A stretch of DNA of 32,834 nucleotides from an uncultured Campylobacter sp. (GTDB taxonomy: Bacteria > Campylobacterota > Campylobacteria > Campylobacterales > Campylobacteraceae): contig NZ_CALIBB010000141.1 of assembly GCF_938045595.1 (NCBI RefSeq), forward strand, positions 1 to 32,834, in the 5' to 3' direction. Positions 8,094 to 16,112 of the stretch are shown piece after piece. Position 1 is the stretch's first letter. Each line of letters starts with the position of its first letter. The translations under genes and the position numbers were made by a program. Below the pieces are notes generated by a model. It was not told the DNA's origin and did not search any database. It worked only from the letters and a program-made list of their open reading frames with translations.

Positions 8094-9263
8094 ATGACTA
8101 GAATTTTTATATTGCTTTTTCTGTGGATAGGCGTAGTTTTTGCGAATAACCCCAGCGTAGAGAAGTTTGCCTGGCCAGATGGCGTGAGTCTGCTGCAATT
8201 TATGGAAACTGCGGGCATTCCCGCGTCTGTATATTACGACCTGGATAAAGAGGATCAAGAGCTTGCCGCTGAGGTGCGCGCGGGCGTGGAGTGTCAAATT
8301 TTGCGTGATCCAGCAGGTCGCGTCTCCCAGCTGCTAATCCCTGTCAGCGAGGAGCTTCAGATCCACATCTACCGCGATAAATTCGGCACTTTTAGATTCG
8401 TTTATACTCCGATAGTTTATGAGGAAAACAGCTACTCTTTAGGAATTCAGATCGAAAGCTCGCCCTATCAAGATATCATCAAAGCTACGGGCAATGCGGC
8501 TTTAGCGAATGAGTTTATGCTTGTTTTTAAAAACGAGGTAAATTTTAAAAAGCTGCAAAAGGGCGATCGGCTTGTGATTCTGTATGAGCAAAAGACGCGC
8601 CTTGGCAAGCCTTTTGGCGGAGTAAATATCACCGCAGGAATGATCGAGGAAAATAAAAAGCCCAAATCGCTATATTTTTTCGACGATAAATACTACGACC
8701 GAAGCGGCAAAAAGGTCGAATCTTTTCTGCTGATTACGCCGCTTGTTTATACTAGAATTTCATCCTATTTTACCCCTAAAAGATTTCATCCGATTTTAAA
8801 GCGATATCGCGCGCACTTAGGCGTGGATTATGCAGCTCCCAAAGGCACTAGGGTAAATGCCGCAGGGGCGGGCAAGATTAGCTTCGTAGGGCGTAAAAAC
8901 GGCTACGGCAATACCGTAGAGATCAACCACGGCGGCGGCATTAGCACGCTTTATGCACATCTTAGCGGCTTTGCTAGTGGTACAAAAGCAGGCGTTAGCG
9001 TCAAGCAAGGTCAGCTAATCGCTTATGTGGGCTCGACCGGGCTTAGTTCGGGACCGCATCTGCACTTCGGACTTTATAAAAATAAGCAGGCGATAGATCC
9101 GCTTAAGGTAGTCAAGATTGAAAAAACTAACGTTATAAGCGCCGAGGAGCTTAAATTTAAAGCTCTCGTCAAAGATATGGACGCTAGAATGGCTGCGGCT
9201 AAAGACGGCTCGAAAAACCCTGCTAAATTTGAAAACTACGAGTCGCTTATCACGATAAATTAA
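8094..9263 (+). CDS. M23 peptidoglycan endopeptidase (Pgp3/Csd-like)
   Basis: A 389-residue exported metallopeptidase. The N-terminus MTRIFILLFLWIGVVFANNP is a signal peptide. A long middle region precedes the LytM/M23 domain at about residues 235-345. The zinc ligands are visible as HLGVDYAAPKG (His241, Asp245) and GPHLHFGLY (His322, His324), with YAHLSG in between. Such enzymes cut peptide cross-links in peptidoglycan; in C. jejuni and H. pylori the relatives Pgp3 and Csd3 shape the helical cell. The location divergent from the PgbA-like gene and glcD matches the C. jejuni arrangement that includes pgp3, which supports that orthology. It is followed 8 bp later by mgtE. Confidence 0.88.
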   Translation: MTRIFILLFLWIGVVFANNPSVEKFAWPDGVSLLQFMETAGIPASVYYDLDKEDQELAAEVRAGVECQILRDPAGRVSQLLIPVSEELQIHIYRDKFGTFRFVYTPIVYEENSYSLGIQIESSPYQDIIKATGNAALANEFMLVFKNEVNFKKLQKGDRLVILYEQKTRLGKPFGGVNITAGMIEENKKPKSLYFFDDKYYDRSGKKVESFLLITPLVYTRISSYFTPKRFHPILKRYRAHLGVDYAAPKGTRVNAAGAGKISFVGRKNGYGNTVEINHGGGISTLYAHLSGFASGTKAGVSVKQGQLIAYVGSTGLSSGPHLHFGLYKNKQAIDPLKVVKIEKTNVISAEELKFKALVKDMDARMAAAKDGSKNPAKFENYESLITIN

Positions 9264-9271
9264 GGCTTAAA

Positions 9272-10651
9272 ATGGAAAATAAAGAGCAGCTGGACGACGT
9301 CGAGGAAGCCAAAGCGCTTCTTGATGCGCACTTGGACGATACGCTTGAGCATGAGCTGAGCGCCGCCGATCTTACGGAGCATTTAAAAACTCTAAAAAAG
9401 CATGACGAAGAAAAATACGTAGAATTCTTAAAAAAGCTAGATCCTGAGGATCTTGCCGATGCTGCGCTTGAGATGCCCGAGCATATGCTCGAAGATGTCA
9501 TCGAAACTCTGCCTCACGAAAAGATCGTCAAAGCGATCGAGGAGCTCGAAAGCGACGATCAGGCGGAGCTTTTGCAAAATATCGGCGAAATCGACGAGGA
9601 CAAGGCCGAGCAGATTTTCTATGGGCTTGACGAGGACGATCGCCACGATATTCTTACTATCTCCAAATATAGCGAAGATGAGGCGGGCGCGTATATGCAG
9701 ACCGAGGTTTTTAGCGCGAGGCAGGATCAGACCCTGGGGCAGGCGGTCGAGATGCTGCGCGTTATGCGCGAAAAGGACGAGATCGAGAACGTCTTTCAGC
9801 TCTTCGTGCTCGATAAAAAGGGGCATCTGCTTACGAGCTTTTCGACATCCGATCTGATTTTATACGATTTCTCGCTCACGCTGGAGCAAATTTCACAAAA
9901 ATTCGGCGCCGAAAACAAAATCCACTTCGCCACCGATACCGACAAGATCGACGACGTGATCAAGGACTTTGAAGAATTCGATCTTAACGTCATCCCCGTT
10001 GTCGATGCTAACGGCGTGCTTATCGGGCGTATCACCGCCGATGATATCCACGATCTCATCCAAGAGCGCGCCACCGAGCAAATTTACAACCTCGCGGGCG
10101 TCGATGACGAAGCCGAAGACGACGAGACTACGATCTTTAAGGCGGGTCGCGCGCGCGCTGTGTGGCTAGCGGTAAATTTATGCACGGCGATCGTAAGCTC
10201 CACGATCATCGGGCTTTTTGACGCCACTATCGAAAAGCTGGTCGCGCTCGCCGTGCTTATGCCAATAGTCGCCTCCATGGGCGGTAACACCGGCACGCAG
10301 GCGCTTACCGTAACCGTGCGCCGCCTAGCCTTGGGCGAGATAGCGTTTAAAGACAAAAAGCAGGTTCTCTTTCGCGAGATCACGATCGCTTTCATAAACG
10401 GCCTCATTTTTGCCACGCTGATGGGGTTTGTGGCGTATTTTTGGTTCGGCATTAAGCTTTTGGGGCTGGTGATTGCGATGTCGATGGTGCTAAATTTAAC
10501 TCTTGCGGGGCTTTTCGGCGCCGTCATTCCGATCACGCTTAAAAAATTAAATATCGACCCCGCCGTCGGCAGCTCCGTACTGCTTACCACAGTAACGGAT
10601 ATCGTGGGATTTTTCAGCTTTTTAGGACTTGCGACATGGATACTACTATAA
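9272..10651 (+). CDS. mgtE: Magnesium transporter MgtE
   Basis: A 459-residue MgtE channel. An acidic helical N-domain (residues 1-130, with DPEDLADAALEMPEHMLED) is followed by a CBS pair (about 140-265, with MQTEVFSARQDQTLGQAVEM and VIPVVDANGVLIGRITADDI). The membrane domain of five predicted helices runs from about 290 to the end. The family signature PIVASMGGNTGTQALTVTVR sits at the start of the membrane part, and TTVTDIVGFFSFLG in the last helix carries the Asp expected to bind Mg2+ in the pore. Cytoplasmic Mg2+ binding to the N and CBS domains closes the channel in known members. It sits 8 bp behind the M23 peptidase gene and overlaps the Nudix gene by 16 bp, so the three look like one operon. 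Confidence 0.95.
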   Translation: MENKEQLDDVEEAKALLDAHLDDTLEHELSAADLTEHLKTLKKHDEEKYVEFLKKLDPEDLADAALEMPEHMLEDVIETLPHEKIVKAIEELESDDQAELLQNIGEIDEDKAEQIFYGLDEDDRHDILTISKYSEDEAGAYMQTEVFSARQDQTLGQAVEMLRVMREKDEIENVFQLFVLDKKGHLLTSFSTSDLILYDFSLTLEQISQKFGAENKIHFATDTDKIDDVIKDFEEFDLNVIPVVDANGVLIGRITADDIHDLIQERATEQIYNLAGVDDEAEDDETTIFKAGRARAVWLAVNLCTAIVSSTIIGLFDATIEKLVALAVLMPIVASMGGNTGTQALTVTVRRLALGEIAFKDKKQVLFREITIAFINGLIFATLMGFVAYFWFGIKLLGLVIAMSMVLNLTLAGLFGAVIPITLKKLNIDPAVGSSVLLTTVTDIVGFFSFLGLATWILL

Positions 10652-11223
10652 AAAATTTTAAAATTTCCGAGCTTAAAAGCTCTAATTTTGTTAAACCCTT
10701 TCGCTTGAGCTTCGAAATGGACGGCGTAGCGCGCGCGTGGGACTGCGTCAAGGTGCACGATAGCGTCTCGATTTTGCTCTACCATACGCAGCGCGACGCG
10801 CTCTTGCTCGTCAAGCAGTTTCGCCCCAGCGTATGGTTTTATCAAGAGGAAGGCTTAATCAACTCGCCCGAAAAGGGCTACACCTATGAGCTTTGCGCTG
10901 GCATTTTAGACAAGGGCATCAGCGAGGAGCAAACGGCGATCGAAGAGGTGCTCGAAGAGACGGGATACGCCGTGAAAGATCTGAAATTTATTACGAGCTA
11001 CTACAGCGCCCTGGGCTTTGCGGCGAACCGTCAAATTTTATACTTCGCGTGCATCGACGAATCGATGAAGCTAGGTCGCGGCGGCGGCGTGGACGGCGAG
11101 AAGATCGAGCTTTTCTACCTGCCTGCAGCCAAGGCGCGGGAGTTTATGTTCGACGAAAAGATCGTGCGCGCGCCGGGGCTCATCCTAGCATTTCAGTGGT
11201 TTTTGAGCGAGTTTAAAGCTTAG
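10636..11223 (+). CDS. Nudix hydrolase, NUDT14/UDP-sugar diphosphatase-like
   Basis: A 195-residue Nudix protein of the ADP-ribose/UDP-sugar pyrophosphatase group. The Nudix box is recognisable as ELCAGILDKGISEEQTAIEE continuing into VLEETGY. The metal-binding EE..EE core is kept, while the canonical Glu and Arg at two other box positions are Ile and Glu. This divergent form, with ELCAG(I/L)hD at the front, resembles eukaryotic NUDT14-type UDP-glucose diphosphatases rather than classical NudF. Likely substrates are nucleoside diphosphate sugars such as ADP-ribose or UDP-glucose. It starts inside the end of mgtE. Confidence 0.85.
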   Translation: MDTTIKNFKISELKSSNFVKPFRLSFEMDGVARAWDCVKVHDSVSILLYHTQRDALLLVKQFRPSVWFYQEEGLINSPEKGYTYELCAGILDKGISEEQTAIEEVLEETGYAVKDLKFITSYYSALGFAANRQILYFACIDESMKLGRGGGVDGEKIELFYLPAAKAREFMFDEKIVRAPGLILAFQWFLSEFKA

Positions 11224-11290
11224 CTGCGAGATGGAATTTCGTGTGCTATCGCGCGCTTTTGCGTCTCGGCTTTAAATTTAAAGGACGGCG

Positions 11291-12324
11291 ATGAGGGTTT
11301 TACTTAGGCTGTGTATTATCGCGGCGTGCCTTTATGCGGCGATCGCGGCAGCACTTTATATCTTTCAGGAACGGCTGATATTTTTGGGCGAGCCACTGGA
11401 TAAAAACTTCAAATTTAGCTTTGAAAATTCCGAATTTGCAGGAGTTGTGAATGTGCCCGAGAACGACGAGCATTTAGATACGCCGTCGTCCGCTATGCAA
11501 AATGGCGCCTCTACAAACGGTGCAGCAGACGAAGGCGCTCCCGCAGCGAGCGGCACAAAAGAAAGCGGCGTCGTAGCTGATAAGATCAAAAATGAAAACA
11601 CCCAAACTAGCGGCGAGCGCGTCGGCGAAAATGCCGCAGGAAACGGCGCTGCGGGCAATAATGCAAACGCTGCTGCGATAAAATTTCAAGAGATCAGGGC
11701 GGGTTTATAAACGGGCTGAAATTTAGCGCGGCAGAGCCTAAAGGCGCGATTTTGTTCTTTCACGGCAACTTCGGCGACGTGAGCGGCTGGGGCGCATACG
11801 GCGCGGATTTTGCGGCTTTGGGATACGATTTTTATATTTTCGATTACCCGGGCTACGGCAAATCAGACGGCAAAATTTCATCGCAGCAGCAGCTTTTTGC
11901 GAGCGCCGATGCGATGAGCCGCTATGTTTTAGCGCAGCATTCGCCAAGGAAGCTCGCGATGATCGGCTACTCGATCGGAAGCGGCATCGCGGCACAGCAG
12001 GCTGCGAAGTGGGACGCGGCGCGGCTGATTTTGCTCGCGCCATATTTTAGCTTCGAGCGGCTTGCGCACGAAAAAATCCCCTTCGTGCCGAAATTTTTGA
12101 TCCGCTATAAGATTCCGACTGCGGAATTTTTGCAAGCGGCACGCGGTACGCAGATCACGCTCATCCACGGAGCCGCAGATGAGCTGATACCGGTGCACCA
12201 CTGCCGCGATCTTGCGGGGTCTCTTAAGGCGGGCGATCTATTTTATGAAATACCAGACGCGCGGCATAATGGACTGCTGGCAATGCCCGGTATTTGGGAA
12301 ATTTTAAAAAAGAGGCTGCGCTAA
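11291..12324 (+). pseudogene. Alpha/beta hydrolase (BEM46/YfhR-like) with low-complexity insert and frameshift
   Basis: The first frame (11291-11710) encodes an N-terminal membrane anchor (RVLLRLCIIAACLYAAIAA) and the family segment FQERLIFLGEPLDKNFKF. About 75 residues rich in Ala, Gly, Asn and Glu follow, then a stop at 11708. The rest of the hydrolase is intact in the frame one base earlier: FINGLKFSAAEPKGAILFFH can be read from about 11704. It holds the FFHGN oxyanion motif, the nucleophile elbow GYSIGSG, the Asp in HGAADELIP and the His in ARHNG. Family members normally join these parts directly, so the linker is an insert and the junction near 11695-11707 is a frameshift. The cause may be inactivation, a sequencing error or frameshifting. 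An internal start for the downstream part cannot be excluded. Confidence 0.75.
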
Positions 12325-12908
12325 TCTAGCGGAGCTCGGCGTAAAATTCCATGCAAAAATTCGACCGCTAAATTTTAAAATTTTACGTAAAATTCCGCGC
12401 GGGCTAGGTCGTCGTAAAATCGCATGAAATTTTATAGCGGAAAAACACGGCGCCAAAACAAGGGCGCAATTTCAAATCAAAATTTATGCGCCGTTGGCGT
12501 AAGCACAGAGTCAATTTTGTAGCGTTAAATTCTTTTTAGCTCAGTTATGCCGAAATTTCAAACTAAAATTTGCGCTAGGTCGCGACGCCGTATGTTTTAA
12601 CCGCGATAAAATTCTGTGAAATTTTATCTCCGCAGCCGTTTATAAATTTCAAGTCTAAATTTTATATTTACGCGGAAGCGGCGCCGTATTTTATCCGCAT
12701 AGAATTCTGCCGCGTAAAATTTTATCTAGCAAAATTCTGTTTCGTAAAATTCTATCTCGTAGAATTCTAATTCGCCGCGCTCAAATTTTATCCGCCGCTT
12801 TAAATTTATACCGCAGCGCCTAAATTTCTCCCGCTCGTCGCGCTTTACCGAAATTTATATTTAGTTGTTGTAAAATGCGTTTTTAAAAGGATTTTAGCGG
12901 TTTGTGAT
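12325..12908 (+). repeat. RAATTY-dense intergenic region
   Basis: No gene was seen. By hand count, 12361-12840 contains 20 RAATTY hexamers (AAATTT, AAATTC, GAATTC) but only three other NAATTN forms. A stem with RAATTY in both arms lies at 12605-12628 (GATAAAATT/AATTTTATC). A -10-like TAAAAT at 12871-12876 may serve the next gene. Confidence 0.7.
12685..12772 (+). repeat. Tandem 30-bp degenerate repeat, about three copies
   Basis: Copies lie at 12685-12712 (28 bp, most diverged), 12713-12742 and 12743-12772. The last two match at 24 of 30 positions. Each contains two AATT-centred words in the pattern CGTAAAATTYTATC followed by ARAATTCT. Confidence 0.65.
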
Positions 12909-13526
12909 ATGAGTATTTTAGAGTTTACGGAGTGCGTAGGCATCGCTTCGGCGGCGCTTAGCGGGTTTTTATTCGGCGTAAAGAAGGGCTGCGATTGGCT
13001 TGGGATCTTTATCGCGGCGTTTTTGACGGCGCTTGGCGGCGGGATCATGCGCGACACCTTGGTAAGTCGCGAGATCTACTCGTTTACGCACTATGCGCCC
13101 GTAACGATCGTGCTTGCGGTAAGTGCCGTAGCCATTTTCGCCAAACTTTACGAAAACCGCGATTTAGAGGGTAAATTTTTATTTATTCTAACCGATGCGA
13201 TCGACGTCGTAAGCTTTTCGATCGTGGGAGCGATGGTCGCGCTAAGTTACAATCACAACGTTTTCGGCGTGGTGCTGATCGCGTTTTGCAACGGCGTGGG
13301 CGGCGGTATTTTGCGCGACGTACTGCTGAACGAAGTGCCGTGGTTTTTGCATACGGGGCTTTATGGCACGATAAGCATGGGCGTGGGCTTGATATATTTC
13401 GTGCTTGATGGATTGGGGCTTAGCGGCGTAGTTTCGGTGCTTATTTTGCTGATTTTAGGGGTTGCGTTTCGCATGGTGGCTTATTACAAATCTTGGCATC
13501 TGCCTAAAGTGGAGTATAAAAAATGA
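12909..13526 (+). CDS. TRIC-family cation channel (UPF0126, YicG/YadS-like)
   Basis: A 205-residue integral membrane protein with about seven predicted helices. The internally duplicated TRIC/UPF0126 signature is present twice, as GGGIMRD near residue 43 and GGGILRD near 135. Bacterial TRIC proteins form homotrimeric monovalent cation channels. The spacing from AAAAGGA (12886-12892) to the ATG is longer than ideal, but no better in-frame start is visible. The gene overlaps argD by 4 bp (ATGA) and is first in a six-gene overlapping cluster. Confidence 0.88.
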   Translation: MSILEFTECVGIASAALSGFLFGVKKGCDWLGIFIAAFLTALGGGIMRDTLVSREIYSFTHYAPVTIVLAVSAVAIFAKLYENRDLEGKFLFILTDAIDVVSFSIVGAMVALSYNHNVFGVVLIAFCNGVGGGILRDVLLNEVPWFLHTGLYGTISMGVGLIYFVLDGLGLSGVVSVLILLILGVAFRMVAYYKSWHLPKVEYKK

Positions 13527-14692
13527 ACTATTTGATGGATAATTTCGCGCGCGTAAACGTGGCGCTGGTAAGAGGCGAGGGCTCGATAGTCTATGACGAA
13601 GCGGGCAAGGACTACGTGGATTTTGGCGCAGGCATCGGCGTAAACTGCCTGGGGCACGCAAATGAAATCGTGTTGGAAGCGATCGGCACGCAAGCCGCAC
13701 AGATCATCCACGGCTCGAATATCTATAGAATTCTGCCTCAAGAAGCCCTGGCTCAAAAGATTAGCGAGCTTTTGGGGTATCGCAGCTACGCCGTATTTTG
13801 TAACTCTGGCGCGGAGGCGAACGAAGCTGCGATCAAAATGGCGCGTAAATACGGCACCGTAAACTTCCCTAATAAGAAATTTGAAATTCTAACTCTGCGA
13901 AATTCCTTCCACGGCCGCACGCTAGCGACGCTGCAAGCTACGGGGCAGGAGAAATTTCATCCCGAAATTTTTGCGCCCTATATGCCCGGATTTAAATTTT
14001 TCGACGATATCGAGGAGATCATCGCACATATCGATGAAAACAGCGTCGCCGTGATGATCGAGCTAGTCCAGGGCGAGGGCGGTATCAAGCCTCTGGATAA
14101 GGCGAGCGTGCAAAGGCTGGCGGCGGTTTTGAAAGAGAAAAAGCTGCTTTTGATCACCGACGAGGTGCAGTGCGGCGTATATCGCACGGGCGAGTTTGCG
14201 ACGTCGCAAATTTACGGCATCCGCCCCGACATCATCACCTTTGCCAAAGGTCTTGCGGGCGGCGTGCCGATCGGCGCGTGCGTGGCGCAGCAAAATATTT
14301 TCGCTCCGGGCGAGCACGGCAGCACCTTCGGCGGTAACTTTTTGGCGACCTCTACGGCGCTTGCGGTGCTTTCGCAGCTTCAGTTTTTAAAAGCGAGCGG
14401 CAAGCTTGATAAGACTATAAAAAGATTTATCAAAAAACTAGACGGGCTCGCCGCAGACTATCCTAGCCTGATCGAAAAGCGCGTGGGGCTCGGTCTGATG
14501 CAAGGCCTCGTGCTGCGCGATGAAAAAAATCTGGGCGAGATCTTTAACAAAGCCCTGCAAAACGGACTTTTGATCCTAAAATCCGGCAAGCGCACTCTTA
14601 GATTTTTGCCTGCGCTAAATATCAAAAAACCGGAGATCAAAGAGGGTTTTGCGCGCCTACGCAAGAGCCTGGACGAGATAGTGCGGGCGTGA
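13523..14692 (+). CDS. argD: Acetylornithine aminotransferase ArgD
   Basis: A 389-residue class III PLP-dependent aminotransferase that converts N-acetylglutamate semialdehyde to N-acetylornithine in arginine synthesis; family members may also act in lysine synthesis. Motifs include YVDFGAGIGVNCLGHA at the N-terminus, NSGAEANEAAIKMARKYG near 94-111, the PLP-stacking SFHGRTLATL, the Asp of LLITDEVQCGVYRTG and the Schiff-base Lys in ITFAKGLAGGVPIGA. Length is normal. It overlaps both neighbours by 4 bp (ATGA with the TRIC gene, GTGA with the next), so translation is probably coupled. Confidence 0.93.
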   Translation: MNYLMDNFARVNVALVRGEGSIVYDEAGKDYVDFGAGIGVNCLGHANEIVLEAIGTQAAQIIHGSNIYRILPQEALAQKISELLGYRSYAVFCNSGAEANEAAIKMARKYGTVNFPNKKFEILTLRNSFHGRTLATLQATGQEKFHPEIFAPYMPGFKFFDDIEEIIAHIDENSVAVMIELVQGEGGIKPLDKASVQRLAAVLKEKKLLLITDEVQCGVYRTGEFATSQIYGIRPDIITFAKGLAGGVPIGACVAQQNIFAPGEHGSTFGGNFLATSTALAVLSQLQFLKASGKLDKTIKRFIKKLDGLAADYPSLIEKRVGLGLMQGLVLRDEKNLGEIFNKALQNGLLILKSGKRTLRFLPALNIKKPEIKEGFARLRKSLDEIVRA

Positions 14693-15786
14693 AATTTAGC
14701 GATTTTTTCGAGGGCTGGCTTAACGAGAGCTACTACGCAAATACCGCTAAAATCGGCAAGAGCGGCGATTTTTATACTGCCGTAAGCGTAGGGAGCTTCT
14801 TCGGTATCTGCATCGCGCGCGAAATTTTGTGCCTAAGCGCGGATTTTTGCGCGGCGCAAGAGTTAAGCTTAGACGCCGCGGCGAACCCAGATAGGTCGCG
14901 GCAAAACCTTGCGGCTAATCCTGGCAAATTAAATTTAGATGTCGCGCTTGCAAAAAAACCGCAAAATAACGCTAAAATCGCTATCGTAGAGATCGGCTCG
15001 CACGACGGGCGACTGCTTTGCGACATAGCGCAAGCTATCTTTACGCTAGGCGGCGCGGCGGCGCTTGATAGATTTAGCTTTGCAATCATCGAGCCGCACG
15101 AGCGTCTGCGCGAGCTACAGCGGGCGAGCTTTGCGGAGAGCTTCGGCGGCGAAATCGTGCCAAAGCATTTCGCAAGCGCGCGCGAGGCGAAATTTAAAGA
15201 TGCGATCTTTGTGGCAAATGAGCTTTTCGACGCCTTTAAATGCGAGGCGGTGGACGGTGAAAATATGCTTTTTATTGAAAGCGGTGCGGCAAAATTTGCT
15301 CCCATAAAAGAACGCGAAATTTTAACCCTTGCGCGTAGATTCGGTATCTCGCGCGGCGAAATCCCGGTCGGATACTTTCGCTTTGCGCGCGAAATTTGCG
15401 CCAGCGCGCAGCGGTTTTATTTCATCGCCTTTGATTACGGACAGATGGGCGCTAGCGGCGATTTTAGCCTGCGGATTTACCGAAACCACGAGGTTTTCAG
15501 CTTCTTTGAGGTGCAAAACTTGAGCGATTTTTACGGCAAAAGCGACCTTACCTATGACGTAAATTTTGAAATTTTACGCGCGGCGTTTGAGGACGCGGGC
15601 GCCGTGACGGCGGATTTTAAAAGACAGATCGCAGCTTTGATAGACTTCGGCGCGGTCCAGCTTTTAGAGCTTTTTATGCAAAAAAGCGGCGAGAAGGGCT
15701 ATCATAACGCGCTTTTGCAGTTCAATCACCTGCGCGCGGAGTTTGGCGAGAAGTTTAAGATGATAAAATTTAAAAAGGGGCTTTGA
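14689..15786 (+). CDS. MidA/NDUFAF7-like SAM-dependent methyltransferase (DUF185)
   Basis: A 365-residue protein that starts with GTG, which overlaps the argD stop as GTGA. The N-terminus (FFEGWLNESYYANTAKIGKS, then GDFYTAVSVGSFFG) and the Rossmann motif VEIGSHDGRLLCDIAQAI fit the DUF185 family. FAIIEPHERLRELQ and FVANELFDAFKCEAV support this; the NELFDA segment matches the conserved NE(F/L)hDA of the family. Mitochondrial NDUFAF7 methylates an arginine of complex I subunit NDUFS2; the bacterial target is not known. About 35 residues (near 65-100, rich in Ala, Asn and Pro) before the SAM motif look like a low-complexity insert. Confidence 0.82.
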   Translation: MKFSDFFEGWLNESYYANTAKIGKSGDFYTAVSVGSFFGICIAREILCLSADFCAAQELSLDAAANPDRSRQNLAANPGKLNLDVALAKKPQNNAKIAIVEIGSHDGRLLCDIAQAIFTLGGAAALDRFSFAIIEPHERLRELQRASFAESFGGEIVPKHFASAREAKFKDAIFVANELFDAFKCEAVDGENMLFIESGAAKFAPIKEREILTLARRFGISRGEIPVGYFRFAREICASAQRFYFIAFDYGQMGASGDFSLRIYRNHEVFSFFEVQNLSDFYGKSDLTYDVNFEILRAAFEDAGAVTADFKRQIAALIDFGAVQLLELFMQKSGEKGYHNALLQFNHLRAEFGEKFKMIKFKKGL

Positions 15787-16112
15787 TGAAAGCTTTTATC
15801 GATTGCGACTGTGAAATTTTGCAAAGGACGCTGGAGTTGTTTTTGAAAGACCATGCCGCAAGTGCGCAGGATTGCGACTTTGTGATAAGCGATGAGCCGC
15901 AAAGCTCGGCAAAACCGCTATTTTTAATCGGCGAGGGCGGAGATTTGACGCTGCCGTTTTCCAAGCAGATGTTGTTATCGAGGCTAGAGGATTTTCAAGG
16001 CTCGCTAAAGCGGGATCTTAGCGAATACGACGTGGCGGAAGAGGAAATTTGCGCGCTGTTTGATGAGTTTAAAGCAAAAATCATCGAAATTTTAAGAAGG
16101 CAAAATGGCTAA
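15786..16112 (+). CDS. Small protein of unknown function
   Basis: A 108-residue acidic protein that I do not recognise. The ATG at 15786 shares one base with the preceding stop (TGATG) and follows AAAAAGGGG, so it is preferred over the TTG one codon earlier. The sequence opens MKAFIDCDCEILQRTLELFL and contains PLFLIGEGGDLTLPFSKQML. The C-terminal half is predicted helical with many Glu, Lys and Leu. No signal peptide or membrane segment is present. Tight overlap with genes on both sides (1 bp and 8 bp) makes it a real gene that is probably co-expressed with the MidA-like and RsmD methyltransferases. Confidence 0.72.
   Translation: MKAFIDCDCEILQRTLELFLKDHAASAQDCDFVISDEPQSSAKPLFLIGEGGDLTLPFSKQMLLSRLEDFQGSLKRDLSEYDVAEEEICALFDEFKAKIIEILRRQNG

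Noticed and set aside
11695..11710. Programmed -1 frameshift in the hydrolase gene
   Set aside because: The local sequence lacks a standard X XXY YYZ slippery heptamer followed by a clear structure, so a mutation or sequencing error is simpler.
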